The notes under the pieces are model-generated. The model worked only from the letters and a program-made list of their open reading frames with translations, did no database searches and had not been told where the DNA came from. Below are positions 7,128 to 9,338 of a DNA stretch of 9,338 bases, in pieces. Both the position numbers and the translations under genes were made by a program. The DNA is taken from positions 1 through 9,338 of the forward strand of contig JAKAIH010000069.1 in NCBI GenBank assembly GCA_021825225.1, given 5' to 3'. The DNA is from Pseudomonadota bacterium (GTDB lineage: Bacteria > Pseudomonadota > Gammaproteobacteria > Burkholderiales > SG8-39). Each line of letters starts with the position of its first letter. Positions within the stretch are counted from its first letter, which is position 1.

Positions 7128-8318
7128 TCAGCGCCGGCGACGCCGCGACGCGTCGAACCCCCAGTAGCCGGAAAGGCCCACCAGATGGCGCACCACACCA
7201 TAGGCCAGCCAGGCCAGCAGGCGCCGATGCCAGGCCCGGCGGCGCCAATGATCCGGATTGACCGCGCGGGCATAGGCGGCGATCTGGGCCTCCAGACGTC
7301 GCTTGAGCTGCGCTGCGAAATCCGGATCGTCAAATGCCGATTTGGCTTCGCGCGCAGCCAGCAGGCTGAAAGGGTCGATATTGCTGGAGCCCACCGTGCA
7401 CCAGCGGCTGTCCACCACCGCTACTTTGGCGTGCAGCAGCGCGGCGCGGTATTCATGGATCTCCACCCCGGCGGCCAGCAGGTCGCCGTACAGGGCGCGG
7501 CTGGCGAGATATTCGACGATGTGATCGACGCGCCCCTGCAATAGCAGGCGCACGCGCACGCCGCTCATGGCCGCCGCCTTGAGGGCGCGGCGGAAGCGGC
7601 GCCCGGGCACGAAGTAGGCATTGGCGATGAGCACCTCGTCGCGCGCGGACAGGATGGCGTCCAGATAAGCGCGCTCGATGCTGTAGCGGTGGCGCAGGTT
7701 GTCGCGCCAGAGAAACAGCGCCGCCAGGGGCCCGGCGACGCGCGGCATGGGCAGGTGCACCGGCGGGTCGCGCCCCAGCGCACCCAAACGCGCCCAGTTG
7801 ATGGCGCGCCACAGGCGCCGCATGACGGCGCGGATGGCCGCGACGAGCGGCCCCTCCACGCGCACCGCGTAGTCGAGACGCGGCACCGCCTGATTGGGCG
7901 CATCGTAGTCGCTTTGCAGGTTGATGCCGCCGACGAAGGCGACGCGGCCGTCCACTACCGCCAGCTTGCGGTGCAGACGCCGCAGTTGCAGGCGGTTCCA
8001 ATGCAGGAAACGGTAGGGACGATAGAGATATACGCGCAGTCCGGCCTGCCGCCAGGCCTCGATCTGCGCCGACTCCAGATGGCGCGAGCCGAAGCCGTCC
8101 ACCAGCATATAGACGGCGACGCCGCGCCGCGCCGCCGCCAGCAGGGCGGAGATGATCGGCTCGCCCCCCTCGTCGCGCTTGAGTATGTAGGTTTCCAGGA
8201 GTATTTCCCGCTCCGCCGCCTCTATGGCTGCCCGCAGCGCGGGAAAAAACTCGGCGCCGTTTTCGAGCAGACGCGCGCTGTGTCCCGCGACAAACCGGGA
8301 CGCGCTCCTTCCCTGCAT
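7128..8318 (-). CDS. clsB: ClsB-type cardiolipin synthase (phospholipase D superfamily)
   Basis: Cardiolipin synthases join phosphatidyl groups at the inner membrane; ClsB-type enzymes also show phosphatidylglycerol-forming activity. The 396-aa protein has two HKD motifs: HRKLAVVDGRVAFVGGINL (H116, K118, D123) and HAKVAVVDSRWCTVGSSNID (H296, K298, D303). Each is followed by the G-G/S-x-N element typical of the superfamily. LLETYILKRDEGG (40-52) and ANAYFVPG (232-239) are the matching pre-motif strands of the two halves. It lacks the two N-terminal transmembrane helices of ClsA; the Arg-rich C-terminus (ending SRRRRR) may help membrane contact. The frame is open far upstream, but that part overlaps ybhP in another frame, so ATG 8316-8318, which overlaps the ybhP stop as TGATG, was chosen. 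The ybhP-clsB pair is the same as in E. coli; ybhN does not follow here. Confidence 0.92.
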   Translation of the reverse strand: MQGRSASRFVAGHSARLLENGAEFFPALRAAIEAAEREILLETYILKRDEGGEPIISALLAAARRGVAVYMLVDGFGSRHLESAQIEAWRQAGLRVYLYRPYRFLHWNRLQLRRLHRKLAVVDGRVAFVGGINLQSDYDAPNQAVPRLDYAVRVEGPLVAAIRAVMRRLWRAINWARLGALGRDPPVHLPMPRVAGPLAALFLWRDNLRHRYSIERAYLDAILSARDEVLIANAYFVPGRRFRRALKAAAMSGVRVRLLLQGRVDHIVEYLASRALYGDLLAAGVEIHEYRAALLHAKVAVVDSRWCTVGSSNIDPFSLLAAREAKSAFDDPDFAAQLKRRLEAQIAAYARAVNPDHWRRRAWHRRLLAWLAYGVVRHLVGLSGYWGFDASRRRRR

Positions 8319-9085
8319 CAGGGCTGCTGCAGCGTGGCGGTCAGCGCCGCATGGTCGGACAGCCGCCGCCAGTCGCGCCCGGAATGAACCTGCGCCGCCT
8401 CCACCTGCAAATCCCGCACATAGATGCGGTCCAGATGCAAAAGCGGAATGAAGGCCGGAAAGCTGCGCGCCGGGTGCCCCTGGTGGATCTGAAATGCATC
8501 CCGCAGCCCCAGATTGGTGCCCAGGTAGCGGCAGGCGCGCACGCGCCAGTCGTTGAAGTCTCCGGCCAGGATGAGCGGATCGCCGGCGGGCACCTCGGCC
8601 AGGATACGGCTGCGTATCATATCCAGCTGGCGCCGCCGCCCGCCCTCGGTCAGCCCCAGATGGACGTTGATGGCATGCAGCGGCCGCTTCCAGCCGGGAA
8701 TCTGGATATGGCAATGCAGCATGCCGCGCGACTCCAGGCTGTGGGCGGAAATGTCCTCGTTGTCCCACTGCACGATGGGAAAACGCGACAGGATGGCATT
8801 GCCGTGATGGCCTTCGTCGTACACCGCATTGCGGCCGTAGGCATAGTCATGCCAGACGCTGTCGGCGAGAAATTCATGCTGCGGCCGGCCCGGCCAGTGC
8901 GGAAAGCGCTGCGGATGGGCCTCGTGGTCGCCCAACACCTCCTGCAGAAAAACAATGTCGGCACCCAGCAGCCGCAGCCTTTCCTTGAGTTCGTGGACGA
9001 TCAGGCGACGGTTGAACTGGGACAAACCCTTATGGATGTTGTAGCTGGCGACCCGGATCGTGCTGGTGGTCATGGCATGCATCAT
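8318..9085 (-). CDS. ybhP: YbhP-like endonuclease/exonuclease/phosphatase-fold protein
   Basis: This is a metal-dependent hydrolase fold (DNase I / inositol phosphatase type); the true substrate of YbhP proteins is not established. With M1 at 9085 (255 aa) the metal and catalytic residues are SYNIHKG (N16), FLQEV (E49), NVHLG (H142), AGDFNDW (D176, N178), LDRIYV (D219) and SDHAAL (D244, H245), that is, the complete set. There is no signal peptide. The position before a cardiolipin synthase fits a link to phospholipid or phosphodiester chemistry, which is inference. The start is uncertain: ATGs at 9085, 9082 and 9073 are all possible and none has a clear Shine-Dalgarno. The last gives MTTSTIRVASYN, a natural length. 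It lies 15-27 nt after the nudB stop, so the three genes are probably one transcript. Confidence 0.9.
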   Translation of the reverse strand: MMHAMTTSTIRVASYNIHKGLSQFNRRLIVHELKERLRLLGADIVFLQEVLGDHEAHPQRFPHWPGRPQHEFLADSVWHDYAYGRNAVYDEGHHGNAILSRFPIVQWDNEDISAHSLESRGMLHCHIQIPGWKRPLHAINVHLGLTEGGRRRQLDMIRSRILAEVPAGDPLILAGDFNDWRVRACRYLGTNLGLRDAFQIHQGHPARSFPAFIPLLHLDRIYVRDLQVEAAQVHSGRDWRRLSDHAALTATLQQP

Positions 9086-9100
9086 AGCAAGGCACCGCCG

Positions 9101-9338
9101 CTACTCAAGCAGCCGGCGTATGGCCGCCGCATTGCTGGGCGAGAAACACAGCGCCGCGGCGTCCGCGGCGGGGAGCCAGCGCCAAGCGACATGCTCACCG
9201 GGGCTCAGCCGCGCCGGCATGGGCTGCGGCAAGCGCATGCCGAACACGTGCTCGGTATTGTGCGTGGTGCCCGGCGCGTAGCGATGGCGGTAGCAGGGGA
9301 AAATTTCGTACACATTGCTGTAACCCCAGGAAGATCGG
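9101..9338 (-). CDS. nudB: NudB, dihydroneopterin triphosphate diphosphatase, C-terminal half (5' end outside window)
   Basis: NudB is a Nudix hydrolase that removes pyrophosphate from dihydroneopterin triphosphate in folate synthesis. About 78 codons are visible and the frame is open to the window edge. The segment VYEIFPCYRHRYAPGTTHNTEHVFG followed by HVAWRWLPAADAAALCFSPSNAAAI closely follows the NudB C-terminal half (FEIF-RHRYAPGVT-NTE, then AYKWL-AAAL-WSN-AI). The Nudix box itself lies before this region, outside the window. A GTG at 9311-9313 is internal, not a start, since homologous residues continue upstream (YSN before VYEIF). In many proteobacteria nudB follows aspS, which would therefore be expected just past the right edge. 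Confidence 0.88.
   Translation of the reverse strand, partial: RSSWGYSNVYEIFPCYRHRYAPGTTHNTEHVFGMRLPQPMPARLSPGEHVAWRWLPAADAAALCFSPSNAAAIRRLLE

Noticed and set aside
7117..7140. Short CCGGC/GCCGG hairpin at the purT-clsB convergence
   Set aside because: The stem is only 5 bp, there is no T-tract on either side, and it partly overlaps the clsB end; not enough for a terminator call.
5885..7333. 482-codon minus-strand open frame antisense to purT
   Set aside because: purT on the plus strand is unmistakable; the antisense product is a His/Gly/Arg-rich shadow with no recognisable motif.
8319..8768. Upstream extension of the clsB reading frame to 8768
   Set aside because: It overlaps the well-supported ybhP gene in another frame and encodes Arg/Pro-rich shadow sequence; the TGATG junction marks the real start.

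Overview
The window looks like a chromosomal segment of a GC-rich proteobacterium, most likely a betaproteobacterium. This rests on the strong G/C bias at third codon positions, short Shine-Dalgarno-linked operons, PurT, and a nudB-ybhP-clsB gene string. The taxonomic call is inference from gene content; no marker gene such as 16S rRNA is present.

Left part (1-2072). The window opens inside a class I SAM-dependent methyltransferase (2-376). A 57-codon small ORF follows (376-549), joined to its neighbours by TAATG stop/start overlaps at both ends. At 549 a new gene starts behind a strong AGGAGGG Shine-Dalgarno, but an IS4-family insertion sequence (565-2072) cuts it after about five or six codons. 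The IS has perfect 18-bp terminal inverted repeats and an intact-looking 409-aa DDE transposase on the minus strand. No target duplication flanks it.

Ovothiol part (2073-4723). To the right of the IS lies the 3' two thirds of ovoA (5-histidylcysteine sulfoxide synthase / mercaptohistidine N-methyltransferase). It begins just before the WDNEYG motif. The N-terminal DinB-like region, expected to carry most of the iron ligands, is missing, while the C-terminal methyltransferase domain is complete. The truncated ovoA overlaps an intact ovoB by ATGA; ovoB encodes the PLP-dependent sulfoxide lyase. The locus is therefore an ovoAB operon whose first catalytic step has been removed, apparently by an IS-associated deletion.

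Middle (4738-7102). Convergent to ovoB, 14 bp away, is a Tas-type aldo/keto reductase on the minus strand. It is broken by a small out-of-frame deletion inside a conserved segment. A short divergent intergenic region leads to an intact purT (formate-dependent GAR transformylase, plus strand).

Right part (7128-9338). A minus-strand operon runs leftwards from the window edge: the 3' half of nudB, a YbhP-like endonuclease/exonuclease/phosphatase-fold protein, and a ClsB-type cardiolipin synthase. The last two overlap by TGATG. This block looks like intact housekeeping or envelope-lipid DNA, in contrast to the decaying ovoA and tas genes on the left.

I found no RNA genes, CRISPR arrays or convincing terminators. 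The most noteworthy signal is the IS-broken ovothiol locus with its surviving methyltransferase domain and intact ovoB.
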